In this document: positions 45,301 to 60,015 of the stretch, piece after piece
How positions within the stretch are numbered: position 1 is the stretch's first letter
Layout of the letters: every line of letters begins with the position of its first letter
Assembly (NCBI GenBank): GCA_965153355.1
Contig: OZ231126.1
Span: 107,322,001 to 107,386,000 of the forward strand
Reading direction: 5' to 3'
Length of the DNA: 64,000 nucleotides
Source: Flaccisagitta enflata
Lineage: Eukaryota; Chaetognatha; Sagittoidea; Aphragmophora
Made by a program: the position numbers and the translations under genes
The notes under the pieces: generated by a model
Databases searched by the model: none
What the model was told of the DNA's origin: nothing
Seen by the model: the letters and a program-made list of their open reading frames with translations, nothing else

Positions 45301-48300
45301 ATGAAAAAACATAGGTTCCATAAAGATTTGGATCCGTATCTTACAAAAACAGACCACGTGAGGTACCAAGGTTGGGTGTCTCAATATGCAGAGGAATCTT
45401 CAAAAAAAAATATTTTGTTTTTCTTTTTTCCTTAACCACTACAATTTAACTGAATCTTATTATGTTATAATTGAATTTAGATATTTTTTTTTAGAGATTT
45501 TTTTTACTGTCATTTCAAACACACTATTTTTTAATTTTTTTTTAACACTGATTAATATCTTGTCAAAATATCACTTTCAACATATTGACACACCCAATTT
45601 TCAAGGTCTTAACGTTGAATACACATACAATACGACATTTAACCAACAACTACATCAACTTCACAAAATGTCGGACGCGATTCAACCTGACTCGTTGGTA
45701 GCCTCACAAGCGGACAACAGTAAAACTGCAACGGATATCATAGCGCACAAAATTGCAGAAACTTGCTCAGTGCTCACTGAGCCTAATCAAAAGCGTAAGG
45801 TTGTTGATGTCGTCCGCGCGGCACTAGTGAATTTTGGCCTTGAGGAAGAACAGATCGAACAAATCCTTCAGCAATTTAATCCCAACATGACGGTACAACA
45901 GTACAGAAGTACGTACATTAACAGCCACCTCATACAAGCTATAAGTCTAGTAGACGCGATGATTTTTGAGGGTTTTAAGAACGAGGCGTACCTGCCAATC
46001 AACAGAAACAAAAAATTTCACACCATGGAGTTGACCCCGCATTTAGTTGTTTTGATGATTAAAAAGTATTGCGCCATGCTGGATGATTCCGTGCGTGATC
46101 GATACCTGGATAATGTGCGCATATTTCATGAGAAAATCGGTCGTCATCTGATGCTCCCGTTTGAGCCTGAACTGTACAAAAGTTTAGGTCACGACGGATG
46201 CCGCACGTTGCGAGCAATTCAGAAAACATGTAGCTTTCTTGCAGCCGAGGTTTTGGAGGCTGAAAAAAAGCCTAAACACATGCCGTTGGAGGAGTATTCA
46301 AAGAGGCCCGTCTTCAAATCATTCAAGGTTTCAAATAAGAATCTGGCTAAAGTCGCAGGCCTTGGAAAAGTTCCAAGGAAAAACCGTGATTTAGTGAAGA
46401 ATTCTGAGTCTGAAATCAATTTTAATTGCTCAAGTGCATCTCTGCAATTCCCAATTTCAAACCCATGGGGTCACAGGATAATCCCATTAGACCGGATTCG
46501 CCGACGAGTGATCTACAGCTCCGCCCGCCTCTTCGCTTCATCGACGCTACAAAGGCTGCTTTTAATGTCTATAAGGCATTGCCTTTATCTTCCCGTCGCG
46601 AAGCGGAAGAGCATTTGACGGCGGTTCATTCTGTGACGGATCCTAGAAGGTTGGCCGGGGCGTCATCAACTTGTGGTGGACATCCAACTCTACTCTTTTG
46701 CGATTTGTGCGCTTCCACATCTTCAAAAATAGTTTTTGCCGCCACCTGCTGCCTAACCCACAGGTTGATGCACTTTTTTTTTTACTCGTTCAATTATTTC
46801 GATCATACTGCCCCTGCCCCCACTTTGTCAGCGACATTACACCTCGATAAATCAATCAGCCCACGCCGCGAATATTGCCGTGTAATTTGGTCGGTCGGTC
46901 GGTCGGTAACTCCACGCGTGTCAATTGATTCATTAATCAGTCATTTGGTTAATCGGTCGGTTGGTCGGTCGGTCGGTCGGTCGCTCGCTCGCTCGGAAAG
47001 TACATTAACATCAACTAGGTTTTCAACGTCTTATCCAAAAAGACTGACTTCTCTTTTCCATCTTGTTTCTTCTTTCTTCTTTCTTCTTTCTAGGATAGAC
47101 CACATGCGTTTGTGGCACCATAATGAAAAAATCCATTTTTCTCTCATACGTTCCTTCAAGAGAGAATTTGCGGAAGACACCGGTTTGTTGCGTCTAGCCG
47201 AGAAACACTTGGAGAGCCAGTGTGTTTTATGTTACCAGCTTTTCGACAGTAAGCAAGAGCGTGACCGCCATCATGAAACGTGTATTATACGTTTTTCATT
47301 GCTTTCGATGTGGTTTGGCGAGCCATTGCGCACAACACGCGCATTTCGAAGCTCTCACAACGAGCAATCAGTGAAAGACGCCGAAATGACCCACGCGATT
47401 CGAGCGATTAAAAAGATCCTCGATGCCATCTCTGACGGGGACACATCGACATCCGAACAGCCCACGATCGTATCCGGCAGATCCCACATGATGGGGTTCT
47501 GCTCCACTTTGATCCTCGACGCGACGAAAGAAGATTTCATGCAAGACTCGTCCCAATCGTCGTCATCCTCGTCGTCGACAAATGACTCTTCGTCGGATGA
47601 GAGTCATCAAGGTCGGAAATCGATCAAAAGAAGAAAGATCAGGGAGAGAAGAAGGGCAAGAACAAAGGAACAACAGGCAGAACACAAGAACAAAAAACAT
47701 AAGAAAAAGAGGAAAAACAAAAGACGGAAAAGGGAGGAGGAAAGACATACGGATGAAAGCGAAAGCGGAAGTGAAAGCGGAAGCTATGACAAAGACGAAA
47801 GCGAAATAATCGACACAGATGGAGTCAATCAAAATACGAAACAACCACCGCCACAAAATCATTTTGCCCCCGACTTCAGAAGCAGATGGAGATGACGAAC
47901 AAGAAGAAGATGTACCACCGGGAAGGTTTCCACGAGCTGACCAACCTTGCACATCGCGAGACGCTTTTCCACCATCCGGTCACGTTATTGGAGCAAAAAG
48001 AAAATCGAGCGATTATGTCGAAAAAGAGAAAAAGAAAGAGAGTCGCTTTCCATTTCCTTTCAAGATGAAAACCACAACGCAGAAAAAAGAAGAAAAACGC
48101 CGAGCTGTACGAGACGCGAAGTACTTTTTGGACAACGAGTCCAGAGAGGAATACACTTCGACAAATTGCAGGGATAAACGCAATCGCGGCGTGACCTCCT
48201 CCTCCCCTTCCCGATCCACTCCCACTGATGGCGAGGAAACAAGCGGAGGAGCAAAAAATGATTCGCTCTCACCACCGTCTAGTAATGATGTTCTCTATTC

Positions 48301-49324
48301 CTCTTACGAAGAGGAGGAAAAAGAAGACAGAGAATTATTGGAAACACAAGGGGAAATGAATAATCAAGAGAATGATGAGAATCAAAATGAAGAAGCAAAT
48401 GATGCAGCAAACCAAGAAGAGAGGGAAGAAACAAGAGAAGAAAGTGAGATACGCGGAGAAGAGGAAGAAAACAAACCAAAGAAAAAGAAAAAGAAGAAGA
48501 AAAAGAAAGATGAAGAACAGCAGAAAGATGAGGAACAACCGAAAGAGAACAAGAACGAAAGGCAGAAAGAAAAAGAGAAACGCAGAAAGAAAGAAGAAGA
48601 AGAGGAAAGAAAGAGACAAGAAATACAAGATAAAGAAAAAGCGGAGAAGAAAGAAAAAAAGAGGCAAAGTAAGGAAAAAAAGAAGAAAGAAAGAAAAATA
48701 GAAGAACAAAGAGAAGAGGAGAGAGAAAGACAAAGAAGAATAGAAGAAGAGGAAAAAGAAGAAGAAAGAAAAAGAAGAGAAGACAAAGGAAAAGGAAAAG
48801 GAAAAGGAAAAGGAAAAGGAAAAGAAGAAAGAAACAAGGAGAAAGAAAAGGAAAGAGAAGAAGAGGAGCAACATGAACAAGAGATAGAAGGACAAGAGGA
48901 GGAAGAGCAAACGCGACAACATGTGAGCAACGACGTAGGACAGCAAGAGCAATCGCCAAATAACGATGGAAAGAATGAGAAGAAAAGAAAAAAAGAAAGC
49001 AGCGACTGTATCGTCGTGTCTAGCGGAACAGATGACCGTAACAACATCAAAACAACAGTACCAACCTTGGGATCACCTACTTTGTCTGTCCCATTTTCAA
49101 AATTGAAGCGGGACAAGAAAATCAAATTGAGCCCCGAACCAGTTGGTTCACCCAGGCAAGAAAAAGAGAACAGGAAAAAGAAAAAGAAGAAACAAATGAG
49201 GGAAAAGGAAAATGGGAAAGAGAACGAGGAGGAAGAACCGTCCTCTTCCCATGTTCAATCTGAGAACAAATGGGCAACCAAACGCAGAGTCGTGTCATCA
49301 TCCTCTGACACTGAAGGACAGTGA
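45301..49324 (+). CDS. Zinc-finger protein with charged C-terminus, element B
   Basis: First exon from 45301 (MKKHRFHKDLDPYLTK) matches the start of the A copy (LYPFLTRNFHVRY); the next begins after TTTTCAAG at about 45607 and includes MSDAIQ at 45668. The conserved block runs to about 46420. Near 46427 one base appears to be missing within a Cys-x2-Cys pair, so the next part (46426-46763) is read in another frame and ends EEHLTAVHS, the His half of the finger. Further Cys/His motifs follow (FCDLC, then THR|IDHMRLWHH across intron 46764-47093; QCVLC with HHETC). A possible intron about 47771-47880 joins to a 500-residue Lys/Glu-rich tail ending at 49324. Likely nuclear and nucleic-acid-binding by composition; role unknown. 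Confidence 0.6.
48478..48850. repeat. Purine-rich (GAA/AAG)-type low-complexity coding region
   Basis: Codes the Lys/Glu-rich tail; it includes AAAGGA repeats at about 48784-48826 read as Gly-Lys. Confidence 0.8.
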
Positions 49325-49514
49325 ATGAAGAAGCACTTTTTTCTGAAAATCATACCTAAGGTTTACGTGACTATACTCAATCATGCGTGTTAAAAAATCA
49401 GTTGATTCATTGGTTAATAGCTTGTGATTAGTTACCCCGTTTTGTCATTCATTTTTTTTTTTTTTTTTTTTGTTTTTTTTTGTTTTTTTTTTTTTTTTTT
49501 TTTTTTTTTGCTTA

Positions 49515-49632
49515 CGGACGTACAACTCTAGAAGAAGCTTTGTCTATCCGTCCGTTGGTTCGTCGGTCTATAGTGATAAATGCAAATGGGGAAAGTGATG
49601 CTCTTACCCACCCGTCCTCAACGATATTGTGA
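49515..49632 (+). mobile_element. GTCGCG-family repeat upstream of the polymerase gene
   Basis: TACGGACGTACAACTCTAGA, GTCCGTTGGTTCGTCGGTC and a TACCCACCCGTCC block. It follows a poly-T tract at 49449-49509. Confidence 0.5.
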
Positions 49633-49753
49633 CCCCGTGTCACTTATCTTTGATTTCTTTTTTCTTACTTTCCTTGTTAATCATCGCCATTAAGTGTAAT
49701 CTGAATTGAAAAACACTGACACGAGTAATTACCAACATTGAAAAACACTGAAG

Positions 49754-50426
49754 ATGGAATCCTCGGATGAAGATATTGACAATGATGGTCCCAGAGACCA
49801 ATTCTTTATAGATCCGGACATTCATCATATCTCCAGGCAGGAATTAGGAATCATCGAATTAACTCTTGATGATCTCTGGACGGGTGAGCCATTCATTTAC
49901 CATACTGTACTCAGATAATCTCATTCACTACAACATGAATAAATATCACGTTTTTAGTCGCGAACTAGCGACTCTATAAGAGGCTTTGTCCGTCCGTTGG
50001 TCTGTCAGTCCGTCGGTTGGTCCGTCGCACTCGAGTCAAAAAGTAAGAAACTGCGCATTTCCGCCCCTGCCCCACCCGTCCGCGACTGGTATTGGCCATG
50101 TATCCGGCCTTGTTCTACACACTTGTACAATGTCAGGTGAATCTTCGAAAAAACGCTGGCAACGTATGGAAGGATATGAGCAGCTCAGATTCCCGTTGAA
50201 CTCTGAGCTTGCTTGTTTGGTCAATAAGTGTATGCTACCCTTTCTGCGTGAATTACTCCTTGAAAACAATGATTCGTACTACATATATTTGGCAATGGAA
50301 CTGCAGTTCCACCAATGCACGAATTGGGAGGACATTTGTACCAGATGGAGCAGTTTCAGGCATGTAAAGCAATTACTTGAAACACTAATCACTCAAAAAC
50401 ACAAATCACGCATAACCTTACATATT

Positions 50427-50460
<34 letters not shown>

Positions 50461-52294
50461 GATTCAAACATCGTTTTTTTATATTTTTCAGAAACCGCTC
50501 CTGGTTCTTAACTCACCTCTTTAATGATGAACAAAGATTGGAATTCATAATGACTATCATGTCTGACTTTCTTGAAGAAGTTTTCTGTGATATTGACTCA
50601 ATGGAGGTAATGAGCATTTACATTTTACCTACAAACAGACACACCAACATTTGGATTTCTTATTAAGTCGCGTGCTACACGACTCTACATCCCACTTTCT
50701 CGGTCCATCGGTTCGTCCGTCAGTCGGTCCTTCACACTTTATTTTTCATTAAATTTTTTTTACATTCTTTGACCTCACTGCTACTGCTCAAGTGATCGAG
50801 TGATGTAGATTACAGCCCCCTGCCCAAAAGCACGCGACTAAAGATATCAATATATACGGCCTTGTTTTTTTCATTTTTCTTTTTCTCTCTTTCTTTGAAA
50901 CCAACCAACATCACACCAGTGTCAAGCCTCAGGGTGGACGTTTGACCTTGTAAAAAAGTCAGACTGTAGATGGATAAGGAGACTACCTGAAAATGAGTTA
51001 AGGCTTGGTGAGAAACACATATCACACCCTTTCCACCCGGATTTAAAAAGGTTGTTTTCCCGTCTCGTCCATGACCCGATTAACTATCTCCCAAAGGATG
51101 ATTTCTACAGACAGAATCTCTGTCTGCCAACATGCATCCTTTTGGCACTGCATGCCAAATTTGGACCTAGACTCAAAGATGCAAAACCAATGATAAAAGA
51201 CGAATTATCCCACATTGATTGGGAACCTTTTCTCGGTATCACGCCCGGAATTCTTTTTCGAGACATTCAATCATTTGAGAAAACACTCTCCCCAATACCC
51301 AAAGGTCTACTAGATCTATTCTCTGGTCTTGGTGTTTTTCAGGGCATTTGCCTGAATTTCTTTAGGATTGAAAAGGGCAGGGACCCACATCACATCAATA
51401 ACCCCAAACACAAATGGTCTATATTTCCACTCAGTATTTCGGCTAATGCGAGAAAACTTACTGAGTTTTTTCAATGCGATATTCTCGTCGATGGACAGCA
51501 TTTACGAGATACATACCACAAGTCATACAACCCTCCGGCACCCAATCACGCGTTGTGTATCAGTAGTTTGAACCATCTCATTGAGAGGTTTAATCCTCTT
51601 GGCTTAAATCGCAATGTAGCAAAGTACCCCCACATTTGTCGCAGCTGTTTTCGATCGGGCACTATTTCTCAGATCTTGACCCATCAGTCTGTCTGTAACG
51701 ACAGACGTAGAAACCCACGCACAGGCAGGAAGAAAGTAACGAATACAATTATTCATCGCCCCTTCATAGTTGATCGTTACACAGGAAAGGTACAGAAGAA
51801 CGGATTGTATTTCAAAAAAGGCAATTATCATACAATGATCAAGGACGCTGCAATGATGGTACTCGACTTTGAATGTGGACAAAAACATATTGATAAAGCA
51901 GACCCCCCAACCAACACCCTATTTGAGTCCACCCCCAAGAAAGCTATAAAAACTCTACCCCCCCTAAGTTATTGCTATACTAGTATATCCCTTTACGAAG
52001 ACATCAATCTTCCCAATGAATTGACCACACCCAGATTCAAATGTGTCGACAGCTCAAACCCTTCGACGGGTGAAAACGATTTCTTCATTTCCCTCTTACT
52101 TTCCATGAGAAAGGATTTATACCTTCACCATGAGCATATCAGATCAATAATTTTAAGAAACAAACCACCAGAACCCGTTCATTTACGAGATCCATACCTT
52201 ATGTCTGTCTATTCCGCAATCACTCATTGCAATCTCTGTGGAAGCAAATTTGGATCCTGGAGACGCTCGTCAAAGTAATAATCTGTTTACACGT

Positions 52295-52386
<92 letters not shown>

Positions 52387-52406
52387 CCAAAAGATCCCAA
52401 AATTGC

Positions 52407-52442
<36 letters not shown>

Positions 52443-55400
52443 ACTTTTCTTTTTTTATCTCTATTCACAGACATCAACGTCCCCTAAAAGTGGTCCCCGT
52501 CTATGACCATCACCACTTCAACCCCCCAAAAACTCAACCCTTTGTTGGAAACAACACATTTCCATCCTCTTTTCCATGTACTTCCACGAAATTAAGGGCC
52601 AAACTTTGCCAGGTCAGAAAAAGAGCCTTGCGTTTCGCTTCCGTGTTGAGTTTTTTTACAAAAACGTTTTTTTTCAAAAACGTTTTTTCTTAAAACTCAA
52701 TTGCGTTTTTTTTTTCTTTTTTTTAGGCATGCAATTTATCCCTTTCACAAGAACATTACGAACGGTTCAAGAACCTCATTTGTGTCACTCAAAATGGCGC
52801 AAAATTTGATCATCTCATATTTGCCCGCGGTTTATTACAATTTGGCATGCACTATAACGTGACATACTCGACACCTGATGGAAAAACAGTAACCAAACCA
52901 TTATTGAGAGGAAAGCCAAAGCTTTTGTTTAAGAATCTTAATGAAATAATCTCAATCTCCTTTCAATTTCAATGTCCGAATGTCACTTACTGTCCTTGTC
53001 AAATGTCAAAACAAGAAAGGAAAGCAAAAAGAATAAAAGGTGAAATTTCACAAAATTGTCCTTGGTCCAGACGAATCAAACTTATCGATGGGTATCTGTT
53101 CACTGGAGCTTCCATGGAAAAATGCGTTGAGGATATGCAAAATTATGCCAAACAAACAAACACCAGTTTACAAAAAATTTTCCCCGACCTTTACATTTAT
53201 TGTGAACAAATGGGGTACACAGAGATGATGTTTGAGTCCTTGTGTAAGTCAAAACTATTTTTTCCATATGAGAAAGCCGAGAATTTCCAACAAACGTTAG
53301 ATTTCAAACACAAACCATCAAAAGAAGACTTCAAAAGCATTCTCAGAGCTTCAGAAGGCTTAACAGACCAAGAGTATTCCGAATTTTCTGAGTTTTGGGA
53401 CCTGTTCCAATTTGATTCTCTTCTGTCACTGCTTAAGTTGTATAACATAACTGACGTTTTGGTTAGTGCAGGATTTTTCAAAATTTATTGGGAGCAGCTT
53501 TTTGAAATAACGCACATATACCCAATGAATGTGAATACCATATCCTCGTTGGCGGTTCAAAGCGCCGTCCTAAACGCAAAAGACCCTGATGATAAGCTTA
53601 AGCCTCTCTTTTTGGAGTATTTGAGTAAGGAGGTCTATGAATTTTTTTCTGCCTCGTGTAGGGGTGGCTTTAGCACATCCAATTGTCGCTACTACTATAG
53701 TGACTGGGGTTTTGTCCCGCCACCACCCGACTCACAAACAGAAAATCCAGGAGATCCTGCTGAGATTTTCACTCAAGAGCAAATTGATTGGATAAACACA
53801 CACATACCAGATGTCATGAATCATTTCTTGGCCTACGATTGGAATTGTCTTTATCCATCTGCAGGTACCCAATACAATACCCAATACAATACCCAATACA
53901 ATACCCAATACCCAATACATAACACAATACGCGACACATTACAATACAATACGTTTTGCATACCTCTGTAACATCATTTTTTCTCTCTTTCGCTCAACCA
54001 TTCATTCATTCATTCATTCAATTATTCATTCATTCATTCATTCATTCATTCATTCACTGATTCATTCATCCAATCGTTCATTCCTTCCTTCTCTCTCTCT
54101 CTCTAGGAATGGGCTTTTTACCATTCAGTGACTTTGTGCTTATGAACGCAAATAGTCCAACACCGCTTTTCAGAGAAATATGCAACGCTCTAAAGAGGCT
54201 AGATGTGGATTATTTTGCAAAAAAGGCGGTAGACAACCATCAAGGTTTCTTGTGGCATGTCACATTAACACATAACAAAGAGCATAGCTTAAAAACGAGT
54301 ATGGACTTTTGCTCCTTTCCGATCCTTAAACGAATTCAACAAGACGATCTGGGACATGAGGAACGTCGTTACGCAAGATGCAATAAGAGAAACATATCGT
54401 CAGAGCCTCCAAAACTATGCGATATGTTCTGTGACAGTCCCACTTACTTGTACACAGAAAATCTTTTATTCTTGTTACTCCATCAATCATGCTCGGTCAC
54501 CAAAATTCACGAGGTTTGCTCGTTTCGACACGAACAATTCCTATATGACTATCTAAACTACTTACAACTCCAACGCGGGAAATCACACCTAAAGATTGTG
54601 GCCTCCTTCTGCAAATCCTTAGGGAACAATTTAGCAGGCATGCCCAATACCCAATACCCAATACACAAACATCAATGAATATAAATGTGTATTTTAGCCT
54701 ATGTTAGTCGCGTGCATCACAACTCTACACCCCACTATATCAGTTAGGTTCGTCGGTTAGTTAGTTGGTCAGTCCACTTTTTTTTCAACATTTTAAGCTT
54801 AGCTGACCTTCTTCAACACTGCTCCTGCCCACCCGCACGCGACTTAAATAGCCGAGTGACTGACCTTGTTCTATTTACTCAATACACCACATTTGTCATA
54901 TTTCTTCTGTCCATTTTTTCTCAAAGGACGGATGCACCAGAATCTCGGTCAATTATCAAAGTGCAAAATAGTCACGAACAAGGATCAATTTCGCCGCCAT
55001 GTTGATGATCCCAAATTTCTTGATATACACGTACTGACACCAACTACAGCCATTCTGACAAGCCAATCATTGATCGTGACCCGTCACACAAACATTCCAT
55101 TGATATCTAGCAAAATCTACCAAAAATCCAAGTTTATGATGTTACGTGGATTTTTTTTTATCGCTGCGAGACTATGTGCGTTTTCTGGGGATGGAGGTGT
55201 GCGTTTAGCCGGGAGTGACACAGGTAGAGAAACAACAATATATAAAACGACTATGATGACTTATGTAAGCTTAGCAACAGAGTGCAACGACTCTATTTTC
55301 CCTTTTACCACCACACTCAACACTGACTATCTTTTCTTTTCTATCCATTCTATTCTTCTGTCAGACTCTTACTTCATTGCCTGGGAAAGACAACGTTCAT

Positions 55401-56070
55401 CTCTTGAAACGCGTGAAATTCAAATTCTTACACAAAACAAAAGACTGATCGACTACACACAAACGCTTCACGCACGTTTATTCTCCGAGCAATATTTGAA
55501 AAGCGTCGGTAGTATCCTCGATTTTAGCTCAATAACGAATGACTCAATTGTGTTTAACACACTTTTAAAGATCACGACGTTGACAATGACGAAGAAAGAC
55601 AGACTAAAGTGTCAATGAGAGCATCATTGAACTTTCTAAGAGACAAAACAAGATCTCAGCCCTTCCATCTGAAAGACGAAACCAATAACTCTGTCACCAA
55701 AAGTTGGGTCTCTCCTTGCTCCAAAATATACATACTAACAACGGCTGAAAATACTAACACTTTTCCTATCATGAAACCCGGCCCAGGAATACAAACAAAC
55801 CTTAAGTCCAAGGGCATTCCAAGAGCATTCAAATCTAGGTCTTTGAACTATCACGAATTTGTCAACGTAGTAATCAAGAAAAAACCGTCAAAACGCATTC
55901 AAGTCGCGTCTCTCAAAAAACACTTTTTTAATATCAGTTTGGTTACATCCACGCGTAGCTTACTTTCAGTTTACAACACGAAACGTCAATATGTATCAAA
56001 AACAGCCAGATCCTCAAGCCAGTTCAGTTTCCCGTTGCATTTTCGGCAAGACGGCATAGTTGATATATAA
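49754..56070 (+). CDS. Protein-primed family B DNA polymerase, element B
   Basis: Exons 49754-49883, 50137-50359, 50492-50606, 50920-52274, 52471-52612, 52727-53864, 54107-54637 and 54927-56070, about 1590 residues. Donors at 50360 (CAG|GCATGT) and 54638 (GCAG|GCATGC) are GC. Landmarks in order: a Cys/His knuckle (CRSCF...HQSVC), exonuclease motif I LDFECG, a CNLCG / YDHHHF region, NGAKFDHLIF, motif A YDWNCLYPS at the end of exon 6, motif B-like KSLGNNLAG across intron 7, and a motif C-like LNTDYLFF where the usual first Asp is Asn. Near 55600 the frame stops and the C-terminal part (KSKGIPR region) continues one base out, so at least one break exists. In Polintons this enzyme copies the element from a protein primer. 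Confidence 0.86.
49955..50120 (+). mobile_element. GTCGCG-family repeat in polymerase intron 1
   Basis: TTTTTAGTCGCGAACTAGCG, ACTCTATAAGAGGC, GTCCGTCCGTTGG repeats, a CCACCCGTCCGCGACT block, and GCCATGTATCCGGCCTTGTT at the end. Confidence 0.75.
50667..50870 (+). mobile_element. GTCGCG-family repeat in polymerase intron 3
   Basis: TAAGTCGCGTGCTACACGAC through GTCCATCGGTTCGTCCGTCA to GCACGCGACTAAAGATATC and ACGGCCTTGTTTTT. Confidence 0.7.
52298..52385. repeat. (GT)n microsatellite in polymerase intron 4
   Basis: Followed by a poly-T tract at about 52411-52440. Confidence 0.95.
54703..54880 (+). mobile_element. GTCGCG-family repeat in polymerase intron 7
   Basis: TTAGTCGCGTGCATCACAAC, CTCTACACCCCACT, GGTTCGTCGGTTAG, CTCCTGCCCACCCGCACGCG and a closing CTGACCTTGTTCT. 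Confidence 0.72.
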
Positions 56071-56452
56071 ACATGTATGAACAAAGTCACAAATATCTTT
56101 GAACCCCAGACCACATCAACAGTTGGCTTTACGGACTGACGGACGGACTGACGGACGAACCTACAGACAAACTGGCGGACGGACAAACAAAAGATCTCAA
56201 CCCTATAGAAAGTTAAGTGTCCGTAGTTACACAACATTCTTTCTATCTAAAGATAATACTTTACACCGTAAGATCTCTATTGAAGCTTCTTTTATTAACA
56301 TATTCCTATTAATATTATGCAAATTGCCACTACATGTTCTTTCTTTTCACTTTTTGTTTTCTTCTCTTAAATTTCTCTGTCTCATTTCCACTGCCTTGTT
56401 GACTTTCCATTTTCATTGTATTTTTCAAAGTGTGATTAACGTAAAAACCAAG

Positions 56453-59520
<3,068 letters not shown>

Positions 59521-60015
59521 ATTCAATTCCGCTTCACGTTTCTTGTATTTCGACTAGATTAAAATCAATGCCAAGGATTGACATTCCTTTTAAAGATCCG
59601 TCTTTTATCTTTTTTAATGTAAGCTTAAATTTTGATGACCTTTTTTCTAATCCGCCGTTAATACTCTTGTTATTCTTGTTTCGTCGATCGTTATTTTCTC
59701 TCCTTATCTATTTTTCACATCTTTTTTTCTTTTCTATTGATTGGCATCACCCGCATTTAATGAACGATATGTTTAGTCCTACGCTCATTGATACCTCTTC
59801 CCTAATTCTTAAGAAATTCTTTTGCCTAAAATGGTTGAATCTCCTTACAAATCACTCATAAGCTATTTCAAAATCACCAAAAAATCAAGTTTCTATTTTG
59901 AATTGCTTATAAAGTATATCAAAACATCTGTTCACAATTAAAATTTTATAGGTAATACTCTATGTAATATTTTTGAAAAATGATGTTCAATCTTGATCCA
60001 CTTTTTACTTTGATA
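59521..60015. other. AT-rich stretch without recognisable gene
   Basis: Between the tail gene stop and the satellite. No coding pattern, RNA gene or terminal repeat was recognised. Confidence 0.5.

Noticed and set aside
55616-55650. A 32-nt intron explaining the polymerase frame change
   Set aside because: A GT and AG pair exists with the right phase, but the length is below that of any usual spliceosomal intron; a one-base break is simpler.
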